Shown: positions 1-10,657, counted from the first letter of the stretch. The stretch is DNA of 64,000 nt from Nocardioides marmorisolisilvae (GCF_003725775.1 NZ_RJSG01000002.1:1206400-1270399); one strand, 5' to 3'. Numbers and translations are program-made. Notes: generated from the sequence alone by a model not told the origin.

Positions 1-1008
1 CTGGGTCCCGACCGCGAGCACCACCAGCGGCCGGGCGATCCCGGTCTGCTCGTCGATCGCGCGGGAGACCTCGCGCTGGAGGGTGTCGAACAGCTTGTCA
101 GCGGTCGGCCCGTTCAGGATCCCCTCGAACAGGACGTCGGGCGCGAACAGGTCCTTGGCGAGGATCTTCGCGTAGTCCTCGGTGATCTGCTGGCGCTGCT
201 GGTGCAGGATCCCCTTGAACGGGATGAAGCCGAGGTACTTCTTGGTCTCGTGCGGTCTGAAGAGCATCGTCAGCGCCAGCCAGTCCGAGGCGAAGCCGAC
301 ACCGAACCCGAACGCCGGCATGATCCAGGGATTGTGGATGAAGCCCCAGGCGGCCATCTGCACCAGACCGATGGCGAAGCCGAAGTAGATGCCGCTGCGA
401 CGGACGAAGCCCATCGCCCGTCCGCCGATCGTCTTCATCAGCTCGTTGAGCTGCTCCTTGTTCTTCACCAGTGTCGTCACGGTGAGGAACTGGAGGTCGA
501 TGTAGCGCGACAGGTCGGAGCGCATCTCGGCGAGCAACCGGTCGACGATCACCGGAGCCTGGCCGTGGATCCGGTTCAGCAGGGCGCGCCGGCCCGCCTC
601 GGGAAGCGAGTCCCACAGCCCGGGACGGATCTGCTCGGCCACCTCGCGGGCGATCTCGTCGACGGTGCCCTCGAGCGGTCCGCGCAGCTCCTCGAGCGCC
701 TGCTGGGCGTCGAACTTGTCGAGCAGCTCCTCGGGTCGCAGCAGCTTGGCGGTGAGGATGTCGATCGTGGTCGCGGCCACCTTGCCGGCACGCCGCGGCA
801 CGATGCCCTGCCAGCCGAACCAGCCGATGCCGCGGAACTCCAGCGGCCGGTACATCATCTGCAGGAACAGCAGCTTGGTGGTGTAGCCGACGAAGGCCGC
901 GACGAACGGCATCGAGAGGTAGATCGCCCAGTTCAGCGAGAAGTCGTGCTTGAGCTCGCCCCAGGTCTGCAGCAGCGGGACGACGGCCGCCGTCACCTCA
1001 GCGCTCAC
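1..1008 (-). CDS. DUF445 family membrane protein (3' end beyond window)
   Basis: The reading frame runs from GTG 1008 to the window edge without a stop, so at least 336 residues are encoded and the C terminus is missing. The N terminus has a membrane segment followed by the DUF445 signature GYTTKLLFLQMMYRP. A second copy of the signature (SDWLALTMLFRP) lies near residue 240, after another hydrophobic stretch. The middle is charged and probably helical. The start overlaps the stop of the upstream gene in a GTGA tetranucleotide, so the two are translationally coupled. DUF445 proteins (YheB-like) are envelope proteins of unknown biochemical role. Family assignment is firm; function is not known. 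Confidence 0.8.
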   Translation of the reverse strand, partial: MSAEVTAAVVPLLQTWGELKHDFSLNWAIYLSMPFVAAFVGYTTKLLFLQMMYRPLEFRGIGWFGWQGIVPRRAGKVAATTIDILTAKLLRPEELLDKFDAQQALEELRGPLEGTVDEIAREVAEQIRPGLWDSLPEAGRRALLNRIHGQAPVIVDRLLAEMRSDLSRYIDLQFLTVTTLVKNKEQLNELMKTIGGRAMGFVRRSGIYFGFAIGLVQMAAWGFIHNPWIMPAFGFGVGFASDWLALTMLFRPHETKKYLGFIPFKGILHQQRQQITEDYAKILAKDLFAPDVLFEGILNGPTADKLFDTLQREVSRAIDEQTGIARPLVVLAVGTQ

Positions 1009-1691
1009 TGCGCCGGGCCCATCGAGGCCGCCCACAGCGACTGCCCGAGGGCCGAGAGCCGGACGGTGCGCTTCTCCACCCGGGCCGGCAACGGCCCGCG
1101 GGAGCCGGCCTTGATGGCCTTGAGGACCGCGGTGTCGGCGCTCAGGATCTGGTACTCGTCCTTGAGGTCGGAGTCCTCGGGCCCGGTCTCGAGCAGGCCC
1201 AGCGCCAGCAGGTGGCCGACGTAGGTCGGGGTGAGGGCGGGGAGTGCGACGTTGGCGGTGCGACCCACCAGCGAGGCGTTCTCGATCAGCGCCTCGCCGA
1301 GCAGGCCGGCACGGCTCAGCGCGTGCACGCTGACCAGTGGGGAGACCGAGCCGTCCGAGAGTGCGCTGATGATCCGGGCCTCGTCGGGGACGATCTGGTC
1401 GAGGATCCGGTGGAAGAGCTCGTCCTTCCCGGCAGCGGTGCTCTGCTCCAGCGCCCGGGACAGCAGGCCGGTCATCTTCGCCTCGAGCGCGGCGTCGGTG
1501 TCCGGGGCCACCGGGGCCGGCGGCGCTGACGCGGGCTTGACCTTCGCAGGCTTGGCCTCGGGACGCGCTGCGACCGGCTTCGGTTCGGCCGCCGCGCCGC
1601 CCGTCCAGCCCTCCACGAAGGCGCCCGCGATCTCCCGGGCCGCGTTCACCGACGCGCTCACCAGGCCGAAGGGGTCGAGGGCTGGACTCAC
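1005..1691 (-). CDS. Abi-alpha-like (DUF4393) protein
   Basis: This 228-residue soluble protein has an Ala/Pro/Lys-rich linker (about residues 35-70). It is followed by a helical C-terminal half with the sequence ARIISALSDGS near residue 105 and a hydrophobic LLALGLLETG stretch, a layout I associate with the Abi-alpha/DUF4393 family. That family was named from a phage abortive-infection protein, but most chromosomal members have no tested function. GTG 1691 is chosen because a -10 hexamer TAACTT lies exactly six bases upstream, giving a leaderless start. It is coupled to the DUF445 gene by a 4-base overlap, which suggests a joint envelope or phage-related role. The family call is from memory of motifs and moderately sure. 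Confidence 0.6.
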   Translation of the reverse strand: MSPALDPFGLVSASVNAAREIAGAFVEGWTGGAAAEPKPVAARPEAKPAKVKPASAPPAPVAPDTDAALEAKMTGLLSRALEQSTAAGKDELFHRILDQIVPDEARIISALSDGSVSPLVSVHALSRAGLLGEALIENASLVGRTANVALPALTPTYVGHLLALGLLETGPEDSDLKDEYQILSADTAVLKAIKAGSRGPLPARVEKRTVRLSALGQSLWAASMGPAQ

Positions 1692-1703
1692 CGTCGAAAG
1701 TTA
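1689..1703 (-). promoter_or_regulatory. Leaderless promoter of the Abi-alpha-like gene
   Basis: On the minus strand TAACTT (1703-1698) is followed by six bases and the GTG start codon at 1691. Transcription would begin at or next to the start codon, leaving no room for a ribosome binding site. Confidence 0.5.
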
Positions 1704-1752
1704 CCGCGCGACGCGGACCCGGTGCGCGCAGTCTCAACGGGCGGGGCACGGA

Positions 1753-1770
1753 TAGTGTGGCCCCGACATG
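1753..1770 (+). promoter_or_regulatory. Near-leaderless promoter of the phosphatidyltransferase gene
   Basis: TAGTGT (1753-1758) resembles the local -10 hexamer and ends nine bases before ATG 1768. The predicted leader is only a few bases long. It lies back to back with the minus-strand promoter at 1689-1703. Confidence 0.4.
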
Positions 1771-2427
1771 AGCAGCACCAGGGGCACCCGCACGGCCGGC
1801 AGGGAACCGTACGCATCGGTCGTATGGACGCTGCCGAACGCCGTCAGCATGCTCCGGCTCCTCGGCGTACCGCTGTTCCTGTGGCTGGTGCTCGGCCCCG
1901 AGGCCGACGTGCTGGCGCTGCTGGTGCTGATGCTGTCCGGGTTCACCGACTGGCTCGACGGCTACCTAGCCCGTCGGTTGAACCAGACCTCGAAGCTCGG
2001 CGAGATCCTCGATCCCGTGGCCGACCGGCTCTACATCCTGGCCGTGGTGATCGGGCTCGGGTACCGCGACATCATCCCGTGGTGGGTGGTGATCATCCTG
2101 CCCGCGCGCGACGCCTTCCTCTGGTGCCTGGTGCCGTTCCTGCGCACCCGCGGTTACAGCGCCCTGCCCGTGCACTTCCTCGGCAAGGCCGCGACGTTCA
2201 ACCTGCTCTACGCGTTCCCGCTGCTGTTCATCGGTGACCCGAACGACCACCACATCAACGAGCACGTGCAGACGCTCGGCCAGGTCTTCGGCTGGGCGCT
2301 GGCGATCTGGGGGATGGGCCTGTACTGGTGGGCCGGGCTGCTCTACGCCTGGCAGGTGCGCAAGCTGCTCGCCGACCGCGACCGGCGGGCGCCCGAGCTG
2401 CCGATCGCCGGAAGCGGAACGGACTGA
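1768..2427 (+). CDS. CDP-alcohol phosphatidyltransferase family protein (PgsA2-like)
   Basis: This 219-residue integral membrane enzyme carries the full CDP-alcohol phosphotransferase motif DWLDGYLARRL...GEILDPVADR (D-x2-DG-x2-AR-x8-G-x3-D-x3-D) around residues 55-85. Several hydrophobic helices follow. Family members transfer a phosphatidyl group from CDP-diacylglycerol to an alcohol such as glycerol phosphate or inositol; the acceptor cannot be read from the sequence. In Mycobacterium the gene at this place (Rv1822, pgsA2) also precedes DUF881, DUF1290, DUF881 and gcvH, exactly as here. ATG 1768 is supported by the promoter spacing. The next gene begins six bases after the stop. Confidence 0.88.
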   Translation: MSSTRGTRTAGREPYASVVWTLPNAVSMLRLLGVPLFLWLVLGPEADVLALLVLMLSGFTDWLDGYLARRLNQTSKLGEILDPVADRLYILAVVIGLGYRDIIPWWVVIILPARDAFLWCLVPFLRTRGYSALPVHFLGKAATFNLLYAFPLLFIGDPNDHHINEHVQTLGQVFGWALAIWGMGLYWWAGLLYAWQVRKLLADRDRRAPELPIAGSGTD

Positions 2428-2433
2428 CGGGTC

Positions 2434-3300
2434 GTGGCCGAGGAGGAGCAGACCCGGGTGCTGCCCGAGCGGGTCACGATGGGCCTGCTGCCGTACATCA
2501 ACGCGCACGCGATCGACGAGGACTACGCCCTTGCCGCGGAGCGACGCGGCACCGACCCGGCCACACGGCCGCGCAAGGTCGGCAGGTCTGCCGGCGTCGT
2601 GCTCGCGGTCTTCGCGATCCTCGCGGTGACCGCTGCCGTGCAGACGTCCCAGGACAGCGTCTCGGAGGAGAAGGAGCGCCGGGCGCTCATCGAGCAGGTG
2701 AAGGACCGGCGTGCGCTGCTGGACTCCCAGCGCACCAGCATCGCGGCGCTGACCAAGCAGACCCAGCAGCTGGAGTCCGCGCTGCTGCGCGGCAACCAGG
2801 ACGCCGGGGGTCTGCTCGCCGACGTGACCCGACTCAGCCTGCGCAGCGGCATCGGCCCGGCGACCGGTCCCGGGGTGCAGGTGATCGCGGACGACGCCCC
2901 CGACGCGGAGAGCGACCGCAACCGGGTGCTCGACAGCGACCTGCAGAAGCTGGTCAACGGGCTCTGGCATGCCGGGGCCGAGGCGATCTCGATCAACGGC
3001 GAGCGGCTCACCACGCTCTCCGCGATTCGGCACGCCGGCAGCGCGATCACCGTGAACTACACCTCGCTGAGCCGGCCGTACAAGATCCTGGCCATCGGTG
3101 ACCCGAAGACGTTGCCCACGCGGTTCGGCAACACGACGACCGGGCAGGCGTGGTTGGATCTGGTCAGCGAGGTCGGTCTCGACTACTCGATGACCACCAA
3201 GAAGTCGCTTCGGCTGCCGGGCGCCGAGGTGCCCGACCTCCGCTACGTCGACGAGGACGAACCGGACCGCGTCGGGTCCGGCGGAAAGGGAACATCGTGA
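2434..3300 (+). CDS. DUF881 family membrane-anchored coiled-coil protein
   Basis: The 288-residue protein has a cytoplasmic N terminus, one membrane segment (about residues 51-70), a charged coiled coil rich in Glu, Lys and Gln (about 75-118), and a globular C-terminal DUF881 domain with TGPGVQVIADD and GAEAISINGERL. It corresponds to Rv1823 by gene order. The function of the family is unknown; many members occur near division and envelope genes. GTG 2434 is chosen because it is the first start after the upstream stop. Its stop overlaps the start of the next gene. Confidence 0.85.
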   Translation: MAEEEQTRVLPERVTMGLLPYINAHAIDEDYALAAERRGTDPATRPRKVGRSAGVVLAVFAILAVTAAVQTSQDSVSEEKERRALIEQVKDRRALLDSQRTSIAALTKQTQQLESALLRGNQDAGGLLADVTRLSLRSGIGPATGPGVQVIADDAPDAESDRNRVLDSDLQKLVNGLWHAGAEAISINGERLTTLSAIRHAGSAITVNYTSLSRPYKILAIGDPKTLPTRFGNTTTGQAWLDLVSEVGLDYSMTTKKSLRLPGAEVPDLRYVDEDEPDRVGSGGKGTS

Positions 3301-3629
3301 TCGCGATCATCGGGTTGCTCGTGGGCGTCGCGCTCGGACTGTTCCTCAAGCCGGACGTCCCGATCGGGATGGAGCCCTACCTGCCGATCGCCGTCGTGGC
3401 CGCGCTGGACGCTGTCTTCGGCGCGCTGCGGGCGTTCCTCGACGGGTTGTTCGACGACAAGGTCTTCGTGGTCTCGTTCGTCAGCAACGTCTTCATCGCG
3501 GCACTGATCGTGTTCCTCGGCGACAAGCTCGGCGTCGGCGCGCAGCTCTCCACCGGCGTCATCGTCGTCCTCGGGATCCGCATCTTCGCGAACGTCGCCG
3601 CCATCAGACGACATGTGTTCCACGCATGA
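3297..3629 (+). CDS. Small basic protein family (DUF1290)
   Basis: Starting at GTG 3297, which overlaps the preceding stop in GTGA, the gene encodes 110 residues that are almost entirely hydrophobic helices. It begins VIAIIGLLVGVALGLFLKP and has the diagnostic middle YLPIAVVAALDAVFGALRA. This matches the small basic protein (Sbp) family, always found between two DUF881 genes in actinobacteria (Rv1824). It is an inner-membrane protein of unknown role. A longer in-frame upstream ORF exists but lies within the DUF881 gene and is not used. The stop overlaps the next start as ATGA. Confidence 0.87.
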   Translation: MIAIIGLLVGVALGLFLKPDVPIGMEPYLPIAVVAALDAVFGALRAFLDGLFDDKVFVVSFVSNVFIAALIVFLGDKLGVGAQLSTGVIVVLGIRIFANVAAIRRHVFHA

Positions 3630-4396
3630 GCGAGCCTGACGCAGCGGCCACCGAACCGACGGCCGAACCCACCGCACCAGCCCCGAGCGCGTACCAGCTG
3701 ATCCGTCGCGCGCTGCTGCACCCCGGCCGCGGCCAGGTCTCGGCGGCGGTGCTCCTGGTCATCCTCGGCATCGCCGGCGTCACCCAGGTACGGCTGGCCG
3801 GCAGCGACGACGAGTACGCCGGCATGCGCCAGGCCGACCTCGTCCAGGCGCTCAACGGCCTCCAGGCGGCCTCGCGGCGCAACGAGCAGGACATCCGCGA
3901 CCTGCAGAACACCCGGGACTCGCTCAAGGACAACAACGACAAGACCGCGGCGGCCCTCAAGCAGGCCCGCGACGAGCTCGTCACCCTCGGGATCCTGGCC
4001 GGTACGTCCACGGCGACGGGACCGGGAGTACGGATCACCGTCACCGTGGCGGAGGACGGCCAGCTCACGCTCAACAACCTGCTGGACGGCATCGAGGAGC
4101 TGCGCGACGCCGGTGCCGAGGCGATGGAGATCAACGACGCCGTCCGGGTGGTGGCGCAGACCTCGTTCGAGACCGCCGACAACGGCATCAACGTCGACGG
4201 CAGGGTGCTGACCGCGCCGTTCGTGATCGACGCGATCGGCGATCCGGACAGCCTGGCCACCGCTCTGAACTTCCCGGGCGGGTTCGTCGACGACCTGCGG
4301 CCCGACCACGCCCACGTCGGGATCAAGAAGCGGCAGAAGATCGAGGTCACCGTGCTGCGGCGGGCCGTCGAGCCGCGGTACGCCGAGTCGCCCTGA
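3626..4396 (+). CDS. DUF881 family membrane-anchored coiled-coil protein (second copy)
   Basis: This 256-residue paralogue of the gene two positions upstream has a Thr/Ala/Pro-rich N-terminal tail, a membrane segment near residues 39-57, a coiled coil (62-118) and a DUF881 domain with [15 protein letters not shown] and [14 protein letters not shown]. It corresponds to Rv1825 in gene order. ATG 3626 overlaps the DUF1290 stop by four bases. The DUF881-DUF1290-DUF881 set is probably a single envelope complex; this is an inference from constant linkage. Confidence 0.86.
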   Translation: MSEPDAAATEPTAEPTAPAPSAYQLIRRALLHPGRGQVSAAVLLVILGIAGVTQVRLAGSDDEYAGMRQADLVQALNGLQAASRRNEQDIRDLQNTRDSLKDNNDKTAAALKQARDELVTLGILAGTSTATGPGVRITVTVAEDGQLTLNNLLDGIEELRDAGAEAMEINDAVRVVAQTSFETADNGINVDGRVLTAPFVIDAIGDPDSLATALNFPGGFVDDLRPDHAHVGIKKRQKIEVTVLRRAVEPRYAESP

Positions 4397-4416
4397 CCGG
4401 TCGCGTCGGCCAGCGG

Positions 4417-4422
4417 TAGGTT
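4417..4422 (+). promoter_or_regulatory. Candidate -10 element before gcvH
   Basis: TAGGTT lies about 45 bases upstream of the gcvH start. It overlaps the 10-mer AGGTTTACCT (4418-4427), a near-dyad AGGT-TT-ACCT that recurs in the promoter of the second merR gene (6816-6825). It could be both promoter and operator. Confidence 0.35.
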
Positions 4423-4466
4423 TACCTCCACCAGACCCGAGTCCCGCCGAACTCCTGAGGAGCAGC

Positions 4467-4853
4467 GTGTTTCCCGACGACCTGAAGTACACCGCCGAGC
4501 ACGAGTGGGTCCGCACCCCCGGTGAGACCGCCGGCTCGGTCCGGATCGGCATCACCGACTACGCCCAGGACGCCCTCGGCGACATCGTCTACGTGCAGCT
4601 GCCCGAGGTCGGCACCGCGGTGAACGCCGGTGACGCGGTCGGCGAGCTCGAGTCCACCAAGTCGGTCTCGGACGTCTACTCGCCGGTCTCCGGTGAGGTC
4701 GTGGCGCGCAACGACGCCCTCGACGCGACCCCCGAGCTGGTCAACAACGACCCGTACGGCGAGGGCTGGTTGTTCGAGGTCGCGGTGGCCGACGGAGGCG
4801 CGACCTCCGAGCTGATGGACGCCGCTGCGTACGCCGGGACCGTCGGGTCCTGA
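4467..4853 (+). CDS. gcvH: Glycine cleavage system H protein
   Basis: The 128-residue lipoyl carrier shuttles the aminomethyl group between the P, T and L proteins of the glycine cleavage complex. The lipoylation motif [12 protein letters not shown] places the modified lysine at residue 65, flanked by the usual [12 protein letters not shown] and SGEVVARND strands. Length is normal for the family. GTG 4467 follows an AGGAG ribosome binding site and yields the conserved start [14 protein letters not shown]. As in Mycobacterium, gcvH sits next to garA and several kilobases upstream of gcvP. No gcvT gene lies in the window. Confidence 0.96.
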   Translation: MFPDDLKYTAEHEWVRTPGETAGSVRIGITDYAQDALGDIVYVQLPEVGTAVNAGDAVGELESTKSVSDVYSPVSGEVVARNDALDATPELVNNDPYGEGWLFEVAVADGGATSELMDAAAYAGTVGS

Positions 4854-4903
4854 AGCCCGGAGGACTTCCGAGTTTCTGCTCCTCCTCGGTTGAGCGGCAC
4901 TGA

Positions 4904-4937
4904 TAGGTTGGCCGCAGAAACCATGAACCTCCACTGA
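4904..4937 (+). promoter_or_regulatory. Candidate garA promoter and tiny upstream ORF
   Basis: TAGGTT (4904-4909) is a plausible -10 element giving a leader of about 87 bases before garA. The leader contains ATG-AAC-CTC-CAC-TGA (4923-4937), a four-codon ORF with no visible ribosome binding site. No function is claimed for the small ORF. Confidence 0.3.
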
Positions 4938-5002
4938 CAGGTGAAGGTTTGACGGAGCACATCTTGAGGGCACCTCGGGAACGGACAGGGGAGGCGCGGG
5001 AC

Positions 5003-5524
5003 ATGCAGACCTGCTCGCAGTGCGGGAGCGAGAACAGCGACGAGGCCCGGTTCTGCTCGCAGTGCGGTAGCGCGCTCCCGCAGCAGAGCGAGGTACCTGC
5101 CGCTGGCGCGGGGGAGACCACCGCGACGATCACCTTCGGCGCCGTGGCCGGCAAGTCCGAGGAGGACCGCTCCGCCCTGAACGAGGCCGACGCGGCAGCT
5201 GCGGACGCACTGCCGGCGGGGAGTGCACTGCTGATCGTGCAGCGCGGCCCGGGCGCCGGGAGCCGGTACCTGCTCGACACCGACACCGTCAGCGCCGGGC
5301 GGCACCCGGAGAGCGACATCTTCCTCGACGACATCACGGTCTCGCGACGCCACGTGGAGCTCCACCGCGAGGGTGGCTCGTTCCGGGTCCACGACGTGGG
5401 CAGCCTGAACGGCACCTACGTGAACCGCGACCGGATCGACGACGCGCTGCTGCAGAACGGCGACGAGGTTCGCATCGGCAAGTTCCGCCTGGTCTTCTTC
5501 GCCAGCGCAGCGACGGGCGAGTAG
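5003..5524 (+). CDS. garA: FHA-domain regulator of the GarA/OdhI type, with an N-terminal zinc ribbon
   Basis: The 173-residue protein contains a C-terminal FHA domain (about residues 75-165) with AGRHPESDIFLDD, TVSRRHVELH and DVGSLNGTYVNR, which bind phosphothreonine. Before it lies an ETT motif (GAGETTATITFG, near residue 36), the site phosphorylated by PknB/PknG in mycobacterial GarA and corynebacterial OdhI. Phosphorylation turns the protein into a self-inhibited form and frees 2-oxoglutarate dehydrogenase and glutamate enzymes. Residues C4, C7, C18 and C21 form a zinc ribbon that the mycobacterial protein lacks. ATG 5003 is chosen because it starts the ribbon; an in-frame upstream start at 4949 would add 18 residues. 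Gene order matches Rv1827. Confidence 0.9.
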   Translation: MQTCSQCGSENSDEARFCSQCGSALPQQSEVPAAGAGETTATITFGAVAGKSEEDRSALNEADAAAADALPAGSALLIVQRGPGAGSRYLLDTDTVSAGRHPESDIFLDDITVSRRHVELHREGGSFRVHDVGSLNGTYVNRDRIDDALLQNGDEVRIGKFRLVFFASAATGE

Positions 5525-5528
5525 TCAG

Positions 5529-6251
5529 GTGCGGCAGACCGCCCGCAAGAGCATCGGCCAGGCGCTCGCGGACCTCTCGGCGGAGTTCCCCGAGGAGGAC
5601 ATCAAGGAGTCGAAGCTCCGGTTCCTCGAGTCCGAGGGACTCGTCGAGCCCGAGCGCACCCCGTCCGGCTACCGGAAGTACTCGGTGGACGACATGGAGC
5701 GGCTCCGGTTCATCATCCGGATGCAGCGGGACCACTACCTGCCGCTGAAGGTCATCAAGGAGCACCTCGACGCGATCGACCGCGGCCTCGAGCCGCCGGC
5801 GCTGAACGGCTCACCCCGGGTTCCCGCCGGAGTCCTCGGCGACCCGACCACCGCGACCGACCTGCTCCGCGGTGACCGCAGCGACGTGCGGATCTCCCGG
5901 CGCGAGCTGGTGAAAACGGCGGAGATCACCGAGGAGCTGCTCGTCCAGCTCGAGGGATTCGGCCTGGTCCGGACCCGTCCGGGTTCCAAGCACTACGACG
6001 CCGACGCCGTGGTGATCGCCCGGGCGGCCGGCGAGCTGGCCGCGTTCGGGATCGAGCCGCGCCACCTGCGGGCGTTCAAGACCGCGGCGGACCGGGAGGT
6101 CGGGCTGGTCGAGCAGATCGTCTCGCCGATCAGGCGCAGCCGCGAGGACGGGGCCGAGGGCCGGGCCGCGCAGGCGGTCGAGGACATCGCCGCACTGTCG
6201 CTCAAGCTGCACGCGACGCTGGTCCGCACGGGCCTGCGGTCCATGCGCTGA
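5529..6251 (+). CDS. ftsR: MerR family regulator, FtsR-like
   Basis: The 240-residue protein opens with a MerR winged-helix motif (KSIGQALADLS through VEPERTPSGYRKYSVDDMERLRFI, residues 5-60). It has a long C-terminal helical region and no cysteine pair for metal binding. Its place between garA and the DUF151 gene equals Rv1828, and the corynebacterial orthologue FtsR activates ftsZ. The same role is inferred here. It starts with GTG 5529, four bases after garA, so the two are probably cotranscribed. The symbol is assigned by synteny and domain, not by a search. Confidence 0.8.
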   Translation: MRQTARKSIGQALADLSAEFPEEDIKESKLRFLESEGLVEPERTPSGYRKYSVDDMERLRFIIRMQRDHYLPLKVIKEHLDAIDRGLEPPALNGSPRVPAGVLGDPTTATDLLRGDRSDVRISRRELVKTAEITEELLVQLEGFGLVRTRPGSKHYDADAVVIARAAGELAAFGIEPRHLRAFKTAADREVGLVEQIVSPIRRSREDGAEGRAAQAVEDIAALSLKLHATLVRTGLRSMR

Positions 6252-6267
6252 GCCAGGCACGACCGTC

Positions 6268-6282
6268 TAGGCTGGCACCGTG
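6268..6282 (+). promoter_or_regulatory. Leaderless promoter of the DUF151 gene
   Basis: TAGGCT (6268-6273) is followed by six bases and GTG 6280. This indicates that the DUF151 gene is transcribed separately from the garA-ftsR pair and translated without a leader. Confidence 0.55.
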
Positions 6283-6744
6283 CGCGAGGTAGAGGTCGTC
6301 GGAGTCCGGGTGGAGATGCCGTCCAACCAGCCCATCGTGCTGCTGCGCGAGGCGGAGGGCGAGCGCTACCTGCCCATCTGGATCGGTGCCGTCGAGGCCA
6401 CCGCGATCGCGTTCGCCCAGCAGGGCGTGATCCCGCCGCGGCCGTTGACCCACGACCTGCTCAAGAACGTCCTGGAGTCGACCGGCAACACCCTCACCGA
6501 GGTCCGGATCACCGAGATGACCGACGGGGTGTTCTACGCCAGCCTCGTCCTGGACTCCGGCGCCGAGATCGACGCCCGTCCGTCGGACTCGATCGCGCTC
6601 GCGATGCGTACCGGCGCGCGGATCGTGTGCTCCGAAGGGCTGCTCGACGAGGTGGGCATCGCGGTGCCCGACGAGCGCGAGGAGGAGGTCGAGAAGTTCC
6701 GGGAGTTCCTCGACCACGTCTCGCCCGAGGACTTCGAGAGCTGA
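6280..6744 (+). CDS. Bifunctional nuclease family protein (DUF151)
   Basis: This 154-residue protein matches DUF151 across its length: VGVRVEMPSNQPIVLLRE, YLPIWIGAVEATAIAFA and RPSDSIALAMRTGA are all typical. Plant relatives have DNase and RNase activity; bacterial members are little studied. The gene corresponds to Rv1829. GTG 6280 is used because a -10 hexamer lies six bases upstream. Confidence 0.88.
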   Translation: MREVEVVGVRVEMPSNQPIVLLREAEGERYLPIWIGAVEATAIAFAQQGVIPPRPLTHDLLKNVLESTGNTLTEVRITEMTDGVFYASLVLDSGAEIDARPSDSIALAMRTGARIVCSEGLLDEVGIAVPDEREEEVEKFREFLDHVSPEDFES

Positions 6745-6796
6745 GCGGGAACTCTCAACCCGCGATTTAAGGTTGGCGACACGCCGATGAGTGTCT

Positions 6797-6826
6797 TTGA
6801 CCAACCCTCAACCTGAGGTTTACCTT
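6797..6826 (+). promoter_or_regulatory. Promoter with embedded dyad before the second merR gene
   Basis: TTGACC (6797-6802) and TACCTT (6821-6826) are separated by 18 bases. The spacer contains the perfect odd palindrome AACCTGAGGTT (6810-6820), the usual place for a MerR-type operator. The predicted leader is about 100 bases. Autoregulation by the downstream protein is an inference. Confidence 0.45.
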
Positions 6827-6932
6827 TCAGGTGTCTTCGCTGTAACTCCATGGATGCAACTTCTGCCCCGCAGACGTGCCTCCAACCCTTCCCCAGGGGT
6901 TACGCTCAGCGGAGCGAGACTTGGAGGTCGTA

Positions 6933-7553
6933 GTGGGCACGAACAACGGAGACGGCAAGTCCGCTGCCGAGATCGACGCGCAGGCAGTGCTTGCCGCCGA
7001 GAAGGCAGCGGAGGCCGCGGACGAGCAGGGTCTGCTCTTCAGCGATGACGTTTCGCCGCTGCCGGACGACCTGGGCTACCGGGGACCGACCGCGTGCAAC
7101 GCCGCCGGCATCACCTACCGCCAGCTGGACTACTGGGCCCGCACCGGCCTGGTGGAGCCGACCGTGCGCAGCGCGACCGGTTCGGGCACCCAGCGCCTGT
7201 ACGGCTTCCGCGACATCCTGCTGCTCAAGATCATCAAGCGCCTGCTCGACGCCGGCGTCTCGCTGCAGCAGATCCGCACCGCGGTCAACCACCTGCGCGA
7301 GCGCGGCACCGACGACCTGACCCGCGTCACCCTCATGAGCGACGGCGCCTCGGTCTACGAGTGCACCAGCAACGACGAGATCATCGACCTGCTCCAGGGC
7401 GGTCAGGGTGTCTTCGGCATCGCCGTCGGCGGGGTCTGGCGCGAGATCGAGGGCTCGCTGGCCGAGCTCCCGTCCGAGCGCACCGCCGAGCAGCCCTCGC
7501 ACGACAGCTCCGACGAGCTGGCCGCGCGCCGCCAGGCGCGACTCTCCGGCTAG
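6933..7553 (+). CDS. MerR family transcriptional regulator (Rv1830-like)
   Basis: The 206-residue protein carries a MerR DNA-binding domain beginning GYRGPTACNAAGITYRQLDY and continuing through VRSATGSGTQRLYGFRDIL. A dimerisation helix and a C-terminal region ending in a polar tail follow. It matches Rv1830 by gene order. GTG 6933 is preferred over the upstream ATG 6876 because GGAGG (6923-6927) sits five bases before it and the extra 19 residues look non-conserved. A strong terminator follows directly, separating it from gcvP. Confidence 0.88.
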   Translation: MGTNNGDGKSAAEIDAQAVLAAEKAAEAADEQGLLFSDDVSPLPDDLGYRGPTACNAAGITYRQLDYWARTGLVEPTVRSATGSGTQRLYGFRDILLLKIIKRLLDAGVSLQQIRTAVNHLRERGTDDLTRVTLMSDGASVYECTSNDEIIDLLQGGQGVFGIAVGGVWREIEGSLAELPSERTAEQPSHDSSDELAARRQARLSG

Positions 7554-7576
7554 TTCCGCTTCCTCCAGTCTCATCC

Positions 7577-7618
7577 GGCCCCGTCTTGGTCCTCGACCAG
7601 GACGGGGCTGGTATTTTT
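7577..7618 (+). terminator. Rho-independent terminator after merR
   Basis: The arms GGCCCCGTCTTGGTC and GACCAGGACGGGGC form a long GC-rich stem with a CTC loop and one wobble pair. A TATTTTT run (7612-7618) follows. It ends the garA-merR block before the riboswitch leader of gcvP. Confidence 0.85.
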
Positions 7619-7637
7619 GGACCTGCTGACAATCCCG

Positions 7638-7760
7638 CACGGGAGAGTCTCCGGCGGTACCCCAGCACCACGGGGGCACCGAACCGGAGCGCCGAAGGGG
7701 CAATTCCTCCCCGGAACCTCTCAGGCGCCAGGACCGTGCGGACGAGGCAACTCTGAAGGG
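7638..7760 (+). ncRNA. Glycine riboswitch in the gcvP leader
   Basis: The leader contains the conserved glycine aptamer elements in order: GGGAGAG (7641-7647), GCGCCGAAGGGGCAA (7689-7703), CCTCTCAGGC (7717-7726), AGGACCGTGCGGACGAGG (7730-7747) and the closing CTCTGAA (7751-7757). One full aptamer is clear. A second complete aptamer is not obvious in the 55 bases before gcvP, so this looks like a singlet type. It should switch gcvP on when glycine is high, by analogy with other gcv riboswitches. Confidence 0.88.
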
Positions 7761-7813
7761 CATCCCGTCCGACAGAGGGGGAGGCGACCCACGCGACTCT
7801 TTTTGGGAGCCTC

Positions 7814-10657
<2,844 letters not shown>

